Origin: an uncultured Christensenella sp.
Lineage (GTDB): Bacteria; Bacillota; Clostridia; Christensenellales; Borkfalkiaceae
DNA length: 64,000 nt
Assembly: GCA_910583855.1 (NCBI GenBank)
Contig: CAJTYL010000002.1
Coordinates: forward strand, 62,001 to 126,000
Reading direction: 5' to 3'
Under the pieces are notes generated by a model. The model saw only the letters and a program-made list of their open reading frames with translations, searched no databases and had not been told where the DNA came from. Numbering within the stretch: the stretch's first letter is position 1; every line of letters starts with the position of its first letter. Made by a program: the position numbers and the translations under genes. Positions 7,724 to 15,780 of the stretch are shown one piece after another.

Positions 7724-10033
7724 ATGTCAAGAAGTAAAACAGAAATCCTGCCCGTAGTGCCTTTACGGGGAAGAGTGGTGTTTCCCGATACGACCGTAAG
7801 CTTCGACGTGGGCAGAATAGTTTCTCTCACGGCGGTGAAAAAGGCGACGGAAGGCGACTCCCGTATGTTTCTTTGCGCGCAGAAAAACGCGGAACTTACC
7901 GAAGTATCTTTCGACGATATGTATACGGTGGGAACGGTCGCCCAGCTCAAGCAGGTCACGCGACTTCCCGCAAACAATATAAGAATAACCGTGCAGGGTT
8001 TGTACCGCGCGGCTGTCCGCGTCATCGACCTTAAAGACGGAGCGTTCTCCGCAGAGGTGGACGAGATAAAGCCCGTTCACGGCGAAGAAGCCTTGGAAGA
8101 GGCGTATTTCCGCACGGCTAAAAACGTTATGCGCGACATATCGATGACGGACTCGCGCATTTCAAAGGATGTTATATCCGCGCTCGATAAGTGCGGCGAT
8201 ACGGACGAATTCGTAAATATCGCGGCGCACAACCTCAATATAAAGCTTGAAACCAAGCAGCAGATTCTGGAGTGCGAGCGTGTGACGGACAGACTCCGCA
8301 CGATAGACAAAATTTTAAACGACGAGCTTGAAATTTCCCGTTTGGAGCGCAAGATAAACTCAATGGTCCGCCAGAATATCGAGAAGAACCAAAGGGAGTA
8401 TTACCTGAGGGAACAGCTCAGGGCTATCCATACCGAGCTCGGCGACGACGAGGAAGAAAAGGAAGAGCTTGAACGGCGCATAAAGGAAAAGGGTATGCCC
8501 GAAGAGGTGGAGAAGAAGGCTTTAAAGGAGCTTTCGAGAATGGACAAAATGCAGTCCTCTTCGCCTGACTACAACGTTTTAAGGACGTATTTGGATTGGC
8601 TTTTAGACCTCCCGTGGAAGGAAAAGACCGCCGATACCGAAAACTTACAGGACGCCGTTAAAATTCTGAACGAAGACCACTACGGTCTTGAAAAAATCAA
8701 GGAAAGGATAACCGAGTATCTCGCGGTACTTAAACTCACTGACGGGCTCAACGCGCCCATTTTGTGCCTCGTAGGTCCTCCTGGGGTGGGCAAAACCTCT
8801 ATCGCAACATCGGTTGCGCGCGCCCTCGGCAGAAAGTTCGTAAGAATGAGTCTGGGCGGCGTAAAGGATGAATCGGAAATCCGCGGACACAGAAAGACGT
8901 ATATAGGCGCAATGCCGGGAAGAATTATTAACGGCGTAAAGCAGGCGGAATCAACAAACCCCGTTTTCCTTTTGGACGAGATTGACAAGCTCTCTTCGGA
9001 TATGCGCGGCGACCCCGCAAGCGCGCTTTTGGAGGTTTTGGACCCAGCCCAAAACGCCACCTTCCGAGACAGGTATCTGGAAGTTCCCTACGATTTAAGC
9101 AAGGTGCTTTTCATAACCACGGCTAACGGTCTTGACGGCATACCCCGTCCCCTCCTTGACAGAATGGAATTAATCGAGCTTTCGGGCTACACGCAGGAAG
9201 AAAAGCGCGAGATTGCAAAGCGCTATTTAATCCCTAAAAAAAGCGCGGCGAACGGACTTAAAGAGGGGCAAATTTCCTTTGACGACGACGCTTTGGACGA
9301 TATAATTTCAGGCTACACTATGGAGGCGGGCGTAAGAAATTTAGAGCGCAAGATTGACGCCGTTTGCCGTAAAGCCGCCGTAAGATACGCCGAGGGCAGC
9401 GAAGATATTTTTAAAGTTACAAAATCCAACCTTCAAAATTATCTCGGCGCAAGGCGCTTTGAAGAGGATAAAAGCTTAGGCAGCGACGAGATAGGCGCGG
9501 CGACGGGGCTTGCCTGGACAGCGGTAGGTGGCACTACTCTCACGATAGAAGTCTCCGCAATGCAAGGTAAGGGCGACATTTTGCTTACCGGCAAGCTCGG
9601 CGACGTTATGAAGGAGAGCGCAAGAGCGGCGATAAGCTATATACGCTCCAACAGCGCAAGCTACGGTCTGGACAACGGTATTTTTGAAACCACCGACGTA
9701 CACGTTCACGTTCCCGAGGGCGCAACCCCCAAGGACGGACCCAGCGCGGGCATAACCATGGCGACCGCCATACTTTCGGCGTTCACCAAAAAGCCCGTTA
9801 AAAAGTCGGTTGCAATGACTGGCGAAATCACGCTTCGCGGCAAAGTTCTGCCCATAGGCGGCTTAAAGGAAAAGGCGCTTGCCGCGTACAGAATAGGCGT
9901 AAAAGATATTATAATTCCCGCCGATAACCAAAAGGACTTGGAAGAGATACCCGAAAATATCCGTGAAAAGCTGAACTTCATTCCCGTAACGGAAGTGTCG
10001 GACGTATTCAAGACCGCCATTATAGGACTGTAA
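7724..10033 (+). CDS. lon: ATP-dependent protease Lon (LonA type)
   Basis: Lon is a homohexameric AAA+ serine protease for misfolded and regulatory proteins. The 769-residue product has the N-terminal LAN domain, a coiled-coil region near 180-260, Walker A GPPGVGKTS, Walker B FLLDEIDKL, and the protease domain with the Ser-Lys dyad at Ser674 (PKDGPSAG) and Lys717 (LKEKALAAYR). An in-frame ATG at 7709 overlaps the SD; GAGGAGG at 7711-7717 fixes the start at 7724. It carries a family A leader. engB starts one base after the stop, as in many Firmicutes where lon and ysxC are co-transcribed. Confidence 0.96.
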   Translation: MSRSKTEILPVVPLRGRVVFPDTTVSFDVGRIVSLTAVKKATEGDSRMFLCAQKNAELTEVSFDDMYTVGTVAQLKQVTRLPANNIRITVQGLYRAAVRVIDLKDGAFSAEVDEIKPVHGEEALEEAYFRTAKNVMRDISMTDSRISKDVISALDKCGDTDEFVNIAAHNLNIKLETKQQILECERVTDRLRTIDKILNDELEISRLERKINSMVRQNIEKNQREYYLREQLRAIHTELGDDEEEKEELERRIKEKGMPEEVEKKALKELSRMDKMQSSSPDYNVLRTYLDWLLDLPWKEKTADTENLQDAVKILNEDHYGLEKIKERITEYLAVLKLTDGLNAPILCLVGPPGVGKTSIATSVARALGRKFVRMSLGGVKDESEIRGHRKTYIGAMPGRIINGVKQAESTNPVFLLDEIDKLSSDMRGDPASALLEVLDPAQNATFRDRYLEVPYDLSKVLFITTANGLDGIPRPLLDRMELIELSGYTQEEKREIAKRYLIPKKSAANGLKEGQISFDDDALDDIISGYTMEAGVRNLERKIDAVCRKAAVRYAEGSEDIFKVTKSNLQNYLGARRFEEDKSLGSDEIGAATGLAWTAVGGTTLTIEVSAMQGKGDILLTGKLGDVMKESARAAISYIRSNSASYGLDNGIFETTDVHVHVPEGATPKDGPSAGITMATAILSAFTKKPVKKSVAMTGEITLRGKVLPIGGLKEKALAAYRIGVKDIIIPADNQKDLEEIPENIREKLNFIPVTEVSDVFKTAIIGL

Positions 10034-10034
10034 T

Positions 10035-10634
10035 ATGCTTAAAATTACTAATGCGGAATTTATCACGAGCGCGGCAAGCAAAGAACAGTTTATAAAAACC
10101 GATAAGCCCGTAATCGCCGTCTGCGGCAAATCCAACGTCGGCAAATCTTCCTTTATAAATATGCTTGCCAACCGCAAAAAACTTGCCAAGGTTTCAAAAG
10201 ACCCCGGCAGGACGCGGCTTGTAAACTATTTCGACTACGGCGAATTTATCTTAGCCGACCTCCCCGGGTACGGTTTTGCAAGGGTTTCCAAAACTGAAAA
10301 GCAGAAATGGGCGCGCCTTTTAGACGATTTCTTTTCCGAAAAGGAGAGTATTGCCCACGTCTTTGCTCTCGCGGATATCCGCCACGATCCCACCGCCGAC
10401 GACAGGCAAATGGTGGACTACCTATATTATCACCTCGTGCCGTTCACGGTAATCGCAACCAAGGCGGACAAGCTTTCAAAGGCGCAGCAGGCAAACGGCG
10501 TAACCAAAATCGCCGCAGTCTACAAGTGCGGCAAAGATAACGTTATAGCAACCTCCGCCCAGACGCGTCAGGGGCTTGAACAGGTACTCGAAGTTATAGA
10601 AAAAGTTTTACTGCACGGAGAAAAAGATGCTTGA
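10035..10634 (+). CDS. engB: Ribosome-biogenesis GTPase EngB (YsxC/YihA)
   Basis: EngB is an essential GTPase for late assembly of the 50S subunit. The 199-residue protein has the single G domain: G1 GKSNVGKSS (31-39), the circularly typical PGRTR switch I (about 58-62), G3 DLPGYGFA (about 76-83), and G4 TKAD (about 147-150). The size is normal. It begins one base after the lon stop, with only a weak SD (AGGAC) inside lon, so translation probably depends on lon. Its end overlaps the next gene by eight bases. Confidence 0.95.
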   Translation: MLKITNAEFITSAASKEQFIKTDKPVIAVCGKSNVGKSSFINMLANRKKLAKVSKDPGRTRLVNYFDYGEFILADLPGYGFARVSKTEKQKWARLLDDFFSEKESIAHVFALADIRHDPTADDRQMVDYLYYHLVPFTVIATKADKLSKAQQANGVTKIAAVYKCGKDNVIATSAQTRQGLEQVLEVIEKVLLHGEKDA

Positions 10635-11346
10635 CGATTTTTTAAAGACCCCCGCGGGTCACGCCGTATTCGGCGTGGTTATCGCTGTTGCGGCAATAGT
10701 GATTATAGAACTGAATTACAGGCTGTTTTTCAAGTACGTGCTTGATTTCGTGTTTGCGCTAATCGCCGTTATCGTCACTTCGCCCGTTCTTATAGTCGGC
10801 GCGGCAATTTCCAAAAAACGCGCCGGTTTCGTCTTTGAGGAAACTCCGTACTTGGGCGCAAAGGGCAAAATAATTTACCTTAAATCTTTTGCGGGCGTAA
10901 GCCGCGGCATAAAGAACCTGCCTAAGATTTTGGATATTCTTGGCGGCAGGCTCAGCTTCGTGGGCGTCGCTCCTCTGCTCCTTTCCGACGGTGCGCTTTT
11001 GGAAGATAGCCAAATGGACAGGTTTGCAACCCGCGCAGGGCTTATAAACCACCTCGTATTGCGCGGGCACGAGGGTATGACCTGCGAGGAAGCCTTCGCT
11101 CTCGACGCGCGTTACTGCAAAAAGAGAGAGCTGTTCACCGATATTTTCATAGTAATTAAAAGACTTATCGCTTCAATCCGCGGCGACGGCAAAAGCTACC
11201 TCGGCGAAACGGCAGAGCTTTCATATGGCGAAACGCTGTTAAAACGCGGAACTATTACCGAAACCGATTTAGCCAACGCAAAAAGAAACGCAGAGGAAGC
11301 GCTCAAAAACGAGGAGATGCGCGCGGAACTTAAAAACCGCAAATAA
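10627..11346 (+). CDS. Degenerate bacterial sugar-transferase-like membrane protein
   Basis: The 239-residue protein keeps the layout of the polyprenyl-phosphate glycosyl-1-phosphate transferase core: a hydrophobic segment at about 15-30, a second at 38-60, GAKGKIIYLKSF (about 78-88) in place of the KFRSM strand, and LSFVGVAPLLL (109-119) for the family's SLVGPRPLL. The catalytic Asp-Glu of LDELPQL is replaced by Lys96-Asn97 in IKNLPKI, so catalysis by the usual covalent mechanism is not expected. The C-terminal ~50 residues are charged and helical. It overlaps engB, so it belongs to the lon-engB transcript. A scaffold or pseudoenzyme role is inference; the homology itself is moderately certain. 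Confidence 0.65.
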   Translation: MLDDFLKTPAGHAVFGVVIAVAAIVIIELNYRLFFKYVLDFVFALIAVIVTSPVLIVGAAISKKRAGFVFEETPYLGAKGKIIYLKSFAGVSRGIKNLPKILDILGGRLSFVGVAPLLLSDGALLEDSQMDRFATRAGLINHLVLRGHEGMTCEEAFALDARYCKKRELFTDIFIVIKRLIASIRGDGKSYLGETAELSYGETLLKRGTITETDLANAKRNAEEALKNEEMRAELKNRK

Positions 11347-11399
11347 AATACGGAATATTCGGACGATTATCGCACATACTTTTTTTCAAGGAGAGTAAA

Positions 11400-11672
11400 A
11401 TGGTAATCGCAAATATTATTTCTTACGTGCTCGTTTTGCTGGGCGCGGTAAATTGGGGACTTTACGGAATGTTCGATTTCAACCTCGTCGGCTGGATATT
11501 CCAGGGACCGCGTTCGGTTGGTTCCATAATCGTCTACGTAATAATAACTCTTGCGGCAATCTGGCTTATCATTTCCCCTATCGTCTCTGGGCACGGACTC
11601 CGTCTTGCAATGAGGGATAAGAAGGAAAGGGAAGAAAGAAAAGAAGTTATTGAAACGACCAACGCAAATTAA
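11400..11672 (+). CDS. DUF378-type small membrane protein
   Basis: The 90-residue protein has two hydrophobic segments (about 5-22 and 40-62) around the motif LGAVNWGLYGMFDFNLV, the hallmark of DUF378 (YuzA-like) proteins, which are usually about 75 residues. A charged tail (RDKKEREERKEVIETT) extends the C-terminus. AAGGAG is 7 bases before the ATG. No function is known for the family. It stands alone after the lon block and ends at a strong terminator. Confidence 0.85.
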   Translation: MVIANIISYVLVLLGAVNWGLYGMFDFNLVGWIFQGPRSVGSIIVYVIITLAAIWLIISPIVSGHGLRLAMRDKKEREERKEVIETTNAN

Positions 11673-11686
11673 TTTAATATATGAGG

Positions 11687-11717
11687 GGGCGCGGACTTTT
11701 AAAGTCCGCGCTTTTGC
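11687..11717 (+). terminator. Rho-independent terminator after the DUF378 gene
   Basis: An 11-bp stem, GCGCGGACTTT (11689-11699) with AAAGTCCGCGC (11701-11711), is followed by TTTTGC. It separates the lon block from the nucleoside phosphorylase gene. Confidence 0.85.
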
Positions 11718-11777
11718 ATTCTATTGCATTTTTATTGCGTTTATGATAAGATAAATAAAAACGCCAAGGAGAAAGGT

Positions 11778-12542
11778 ATGGACAGGAAAGAACTTCCGTT
11801 ATTTGAATTTGACGGAAAAGAGGGCAAGGTCCGCCCCGACCATTACGTCAGCACGCCCAAAAATTTACCCGAACGGTGCGTTATCGCCTTTTCCAAATCG
11901 TCCGTTAAGGCAATCGCCGAAAAATACGGCGCGGCCGTAATTGCGGAAAAGCCCTCATGTACAGTCAACCTGCCCATATACGAAGTTAATATAGACGGCG
12001 TTAAAATTGCGCTTACGACGGGTTTTCTCGGTTCGGCGGGTTCGTCCAACCAAATTTACGAGCTTTGTGCGGCGGGCGTTAAAAAGATAATCGCCTGCGG
12101 AGCCGCAGGCACGCTCACCGACAAACCCCTCGGTGCGCTGGTAATTCCCGATTGCGCGGTGAGGGACGAGGGCGCAAGCTACCATTACGCGCCCCCTTCG
12201 TACGAAATAAAAGCGGACGCGTGGGTAGTGGAGCATATTGGCAACGTTTTGACAAAGCTCGGTTTGCCGCACGTTGCGGGCAAGACCTGGACTACGGACG
12301 CCTTTTACCGCGAAACCGAAGACAAAATTGCTCTCCGCCGCTCGCAGGGCTGCCTCACCGTAGAAATGGAATGCGCGGCTATGATTGCCGTATCGCGGTT
12401 TTTAAACGCGAAATTCGGGCAGATATTATATTGCGGCGACGATTTAAGCGGCACGGACTACGACACGCGTCACTTCGCCCACGCCGACGACGTTCGCCGT
12501 AACCTCGTTGAATACGCTTTGAAATGCGTAAAAGATTTGTAA
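11778..12542 (+). CDS. Nucleoside phosphorylase family protein
   Basis: The 254-residue product belongs to the PNP/UDP phosphorylase superfamily, which splits nucleosides with phosphate to free base and ribose-1-phosphate. Seen in sequence: TTGFLGSAGSSNQIYEL (phosphate/ribose-binding glycine-rich strand, near 80-95), CGAAGTL, and VEMECAAM near 200-207, equivalent to the VEMEtaA ribose-binding motif. The upstream in-frame TTG at 11724 lies inside the terminator region; GGAGAAAGG before the ATG at 11778 decides the start. Whether uridine, purines or another nucleoside is used cannot be told. A TTGCAT-N17-TAAGAT promoter-like pair precedes it. Confidence 0.85.
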   Translation: MDRKELPLFEFDGKEGKVRPDHYVSTPKNLPERCVIAFSKSSVKAIAEKYGAAVIAEKPSCTVNLPIYEVNIDGVKIALTTGFLGSAGSSNQIYELCAAGVKKIIACGAAGTLTDKPLGALVIPDCAVRDEGASYHYAPPSYEIKADAWVVEHIGNVLTKLGLPHVAGKTWTTDAFYRETEDKIALRRSQGCLTVEMECAAMIAVSRFLNAKFGQILYCGDDLSGTDYDTRHFAHADDVRRNLVEYALKCVKDL

Positions 12543-12565
12543 GTATAATTAATTCGTGATATAAT
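12537..12565 (+). promoter_or_regulatory. Probable sigma-A promoter of the hydrolase pair
   Basis: TTGTAA (12537-12542, overlapping the previous stop) and TATAAT (12560-12565) are 17 bases apart, with the ATG 34 bases after the -10 box. Confidence 0.65.
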
Positions 12566-12598
12566 ATGAATTGAAAAGAGATAAATAAGGAGAATTCT

Positions 12599-13525
12599 AT
12601 GCAGGATATTTTTTACCCCTCCAAGGACGGCAAGAATACTGTTCACGCGTGCCTGTGGAAGCCCGAGGGCGAAGCTCGCGGCGTGGTGCAGATTATCCAC
12701 GGAATGTGCGAGTATGCCGAGCGTTACGCGCCCTTTGCGAAATTTTTAAACGAAAACGGCTTTATTGTCTGCGCAGACGACCATTTGGGACACGGCAAGT
12801 CCGTCAAGTCTGCGGAGGATTTAGGTTATTTCAACGACCAAAGGGATTATAAAATCATAATAGAGGATATTCACGAATTAAAGCTCACGGTTCAAAAGGA
12901 AACGGGCGAGCTCCCTTGGTTCGTATTGGGGCACAGTATGGGCTCGTTCTTCTGCCGCAACTATATCGCAATTTACGGCAACGAATTTAAAGGCGCGATA
13001 ATTATGGGTAGCGGCTTCAAGTCCAAGGCAACATTAAACACCGCGCTCTTCGCCGTAAAATTGAACGCCGCTTTCTGCGGCTGGCGCAACAGAAGCAAGA
13101 CGATAAAAAAGCTCGCCTTCGGCTCGTATAACAAAAAATTCAAACCCAACAGAACTGCAAACGATTGGCTCTCAAAAGACCCCTCAAACGTCGACGCTTA
13201 CGAAAACGACCCTCTTTGCGGCTTCGACTTCACGAACAACGGCTACTATATCCTGTTTTCCGTTATAAAGGCGGCTTGCTCCAAAAAGATTATTTCCGCC
13301 GTTCCCAAGGACTTACCCGTGTATTTCGTCGCGGGCGAGCTCGACCCCGTCGGCGACTACGGCGGCGGCGTTATAAAAGCTTGCAACAAGTTCCATAAGG
13401 CGGGCGTAAAGAACGTTTCCATAACGTTATACGACGGGTGTCGTCACGAAATTTTAAACGACGTCTGTAAAGAGCAGCTCCAAAACGATATTCTTGAATT
13501 TATTACGGACGAATTAAATGGTTGA
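12599..13525 (+). CDS. Alpha/beta hydrolase, monoacylglycerol-lipase-like
   Basis: The 308-residue protein matches the serine aminopeptidase/lysophospholipase-like hydrolases (Hydrolase_4). The oxyanion strand is VVQIIHGMCEYAERY (about 35-50), the nucleophile elbow is LGHSMGSF (Ser about 121), the acid is probably in AGELDPVGDY and the base in DGCRHEILND near the C-terminus, the usual order Ser-Asp-His. It has no signal peptide, so it acts in the cytoplasm. AAGGAG lies 8 bases before the ATG. The next gene, a second esterase, overlaps its end by eight bases, so the two are co-translated. Substrate unknown. Confidence 0.88.
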   Translation: MQDIFYPSKDGKNTVHACLWKPEGEARGVVQIIHGMCEYAERYAPFAKFLNENGFIVCADDHLGHGKSVKSAEDLGYFNDQRDYKIIIEDIHELKLTVQKETGELPWFVLGHSMGSFFCRNYIAIYGNEFKGAIIMGSGFKSKATLNTALFAVKLNAAFCGWRNRSKTIKKLAFGSYNKKFKPNRTANDWLSKDPSNVDAYENDPLCGFDFTNNGYYILFSVIKAACSKKIISAVPKDLPVYFVAGELDPVGDYGGGVIKACNKFHKAGVKNVSITLYDGCRHEILNDVCKEQLQNDILEFITDELNG

Positions 13526-14279
13526 AAGCTGGAATATAACCATACCTTCGCTCACTAAAAGGAAGGAGCGCAAAGCTTACGTATATCTCCCCGTCGACTA
13601 CGACGAAAACGGCGGCTACCCCGTAATGTATATGTTCGACGGACATAACCTATTCGACGATAGCGAGGCGACGTTCGGCAGAAGCTGGCGGCTTGCCGAC
13701 TATCTCGACTACACCCGCACGCAAATAATAATAGCGGCGGTGGAGTGCAACGGCGCGGGCAACGGCAGGCTTGAAGAATATACCCCTATAAGCTTTAAGG
13801 ACGACGAATTCGGCTATATAAAGTCGCGCGGCAAGAAGTATATGGATTGGCTCGTGAAAAAGTTCAAGCCGTTTATCGACGAAAACTTCGCCACCCTGCC
13901 CGACAGGGCGAACACCGCGATAGCCGGCAGCTCTATGGGCGGGCTTATGACCCTTTTCGCTTTGTCAAAGTACGGCAAATACTTTTCACGCGGGGCGGCG
14001 CTTTCGCCTAGCCTCTGGGTTTCGGGCGGTGAAATGCCCGCGTTTTTAAAAGACGGCAAGCTCGGCAAGGATACGCTTTTATATACCGACTACGGCAGCG
14101 AGGAATTTTCCAACCACCCCGCACAGCGTAAGGTTTTCGCCCAAACGTGCGCGTACCTTATCGAGCGCGGCGTGAACGTCGCCGCCCGCGTCGTCAAGGG
14201 CGGCACGCACTGCGAAGCCTCTTGGGAAAAATCCGTTCCATATTTTATGAATGTTTTAGGTTTTGAACCTCAAAATTGA
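13518..14279 (+). CDS. Putative esterase (esterase D / enterochelin-esterase type)
   Basis: The 253-residue protein begins with a beta-rich part and YPVMYMFDGHNLFDD, typical of the putative-esterase family that cleaves acyl or carbonate esters. The nucleophile motif is GSSMGGLMT (Ser about 137), the acid is probably in TDYGSEE and the catalytic His in KGGTHCEASW (about 233-237). No signal peptide is seen. Its ATG lies inside the last codons of the upstream lipase-like gene. Both hydrolases together may process one ester substrate, which is inference. Confidence 0.87.
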   Translation: MVESWNITIPSLTKRKERKAYVYLPVDYDENGGYPVMYMFDGHNLFDDSEATFGRSWRLADYLDYTRTQIIIAAVECNGAGNGRLEEYTPISFKDDEFGYIKSRGKKYMDWLVKKFKPFIDENFATLPDRANTAIAGSSMGGLMTLFALSKYGKYFSRGAALSPSLWVSGGEMPAFLKDGKLGKDTLLYTDYGSEEFSNHPAQRKVFAQTCAYLIERGVNVAARVVKGGTHCEASWEKSVPYFMNVLGFEPQN

Positions 14280-14289
14280 GTTTTTGCCC

Positions 14290-14346
14290 ACTTGTCATTC
14301 CGCGCGCCAACCTTTTCATTCTGAGCGTTAGCGAAGAATCCAAAAC
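14290..14346. repeat. Family D repeat (GTCATTCTGAGC...GAAGAATC)
   Basis: Two partial units of the short palindrome that recurs through this window: CATTCCGCGCGCC and CATTCTGAGCGTTAGCGAAGAATCC. Confidence 0.6.
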
Positions 14347-14366
14347 CTTTTATAAGGAGGTCTTTT

Positions 14367-15551
14367 TTGAAAAACTTCATCTTTATTTCCCCCAATTTCC
14401 CCGCGAACTACTGGAAGTTTTGCCGCGAACTTAAAAACGACGGCTTCAACGTTTTGGGCATAGGCGACTGCCCTTACGATAATCTTTCATTAGAACTCAA
14501 AAATTCCCTAAACGAGTATTACAAGGTTTCAAGCCTTGAAGATTACGGTGCGGTTTTCCGCGCCGTCGCTTTCTTCACGTTCAAGTACGGCAAGATAGAC
14601 TTCCTTGAAAGCAACAACGAGTATTGGCTCGAACGCGACGCCCGCCTTCGCACCGAGTTCAATATAACTACGGGCTTTCATATTAAGGATATGAAACGCG
14701 TCAAGTACAAGTCCGAAATGAAAAAGTCCTACAAAAAGGCGGGGATAAAGGTTGCAAGACACTATCTCGTCAAAACTCTTGCGGGTTGCAAAAAGTTCAT
14801 TAAAGAGGTTGGCTACCCCGTAATCGTCAAACCTGACAACGGCGTTGGCGCGGAGGCAACTTATAAGCTCAAAAACGACACCGACCTTCTCGACTTCTTA
14901 GCAAAAAAGCCTCAGGGCTACATAATGGAAGAATACCTCAACGCCGTCGTCAACTCCTACGATGCGATAGTGGACTTCGAGGGCAACCCCGTATTTGAAA
15001 CGGGGCTCGTCGAAATGGGCGACCTTATGGATATAGTCAACTCCAACGACAACAGTTGCTACTATTATCTCAACGAGCCGTTGGACGACGTGCGCGACGC
15101 GGGCAGAAGAACGCTGAAAGCTTTCGGCGTTAAAAACAGGTTCGTTCACTTCGAGTTTTTCCGTCTATTAAAGGACCAGCATATCGGCAGGAAGGGAGAG
15201 GTGGTCGCGTTAGAGGTGAATATGCGACCTGCAGGCGGCTGTTCGCCCGATATGATGAACTACGCCAACAGTACCGACGTGTACAAAATCTGGGCTGATA
15301 CAATAGCTTACGGCAAGACGAACGTTAAACCGCAGGAAAAGTTTTACTGCGCCTACGCCGGCAGAAGAAACGGCAAACCTTTCCTGTATTCCGAGCAGAA
15401 TATCGTGGACAGGTATAAGCCGTATATAAAGCAAATCTGGCACGTGCCGGACGCGCTTTCGGGTTGTATGGGCAATCTGAGTTTTATCGCCAACTTCAAA
15501 ACAAAAAAAGAAATGACGGACTTCTTCGACGAAGTAACGAAAGAGATTTAA
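14367..15551 (+). CDS. ATP-grasp domain ligase (biotin-carboxylase/CPS-like)
   Basis: The 394-residue protein has a pre-ATP-grasp region (FIFISPNFPANYWKF), an ATP-grasp core with YPVIVKPDNGVGAEATY (about 150-167), and the metal-binding strand VALEVNMRPAGG (about 277-288). Such enzymes join a carboxylate to an amine or thiol with ATP. The start is TTG at 14367 with AAGGAGG 7 bases upstream and no better alternative. It follows the esterase pair after a family D repeat and ends at a strong terminator, so it may be transcribed with them. The product is unknown. The C-terminal ~80 residues, with FYCAYAGRRNGKPF, look like a family-specific extra domain. Confidence 0.83.
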   Translation: MKNFIFISPNFPANYWKFCRELKNDGFNVLGIGDCPYDNLSLELKNSLNEYYKVSSLEDYGAVFRAVAFFTFKYGKIDFLESNNEYWLERDARLRTEFNITTGFHIKDMKRVKYKSEMKKSYKKAGIKVARHYLVKTLAGCKKFIKEVGYPVIVKPDNGVGAEATYKLKNDTDLLDFLAKKPQGYIMEEYLNAVVNSYDAIVDFEGNPVFETGLVEMGDLMDIVNSNDNSCYYYLNEPLDDVRDAGRRTLKAFGVKNRFVHFEFFRLLKDQHIGRKGEVVALEVNMRPAGGCSPDMMNYANSTDVYKIWADTIAYGKTNVKPQEKFYCAYAGRRNGKPFLYSEQNIVDRYKPYIKQIWHVPDALSGCMGNLSFIANFKTKKEMTDFFDEVTKEI

Positions 15552-15555
15552 CAAA

Positions 15556-15596
15556 TAAAGTCGCCCGCGCGTACGATACGCGCGGGCGACTTTTAT
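15556..15596 (+). terminator. Strong Rho-independent terminator
   Basis: A 14-bp perfect stem GTCGCCCGCGCGTA (15560-15573) with TACGCGCGGGCGAC (15577-15590) and a CGA loop is followed by TTTTATT. It closes the hydrolase/ATP-grasp transcript before spoIVA. Confidence 0.9.
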
Positions 15597-15627
15597 TCCC
15601 GCACCATAGAACCGCCCGTCCGTGCCA

Positions 15628-15682
15628 TTCCGCGCGACCTTACCTGTCATTTTGAGACTTTCCGAAAAATCTTTTCCCCACT
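15628..15682. repeat. Family D repeat, diverged
   Basis: CATTCCGCGCGACC and TGTCATTTTGAGACTTTCCGAAAAATC match the family D pattern with several changes. Confidence 0.45.
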
Positions 15683-15780
15683 GCGCAAACCGCGACCCCG
15701 CCAAAAATTCTTAAAAATCCGTTCTAAAACCCAAAGTAGAAAAATAAGTTATTATACACATAGATTTTGCGGAGGCGGAT

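Noticed and set aside
15730..15780. Possible sigma-E promoter of spoIVA
   Set aside because: TATACACAT-like sequence is present but the -35 and spacing do not match the consensus well enough to report.
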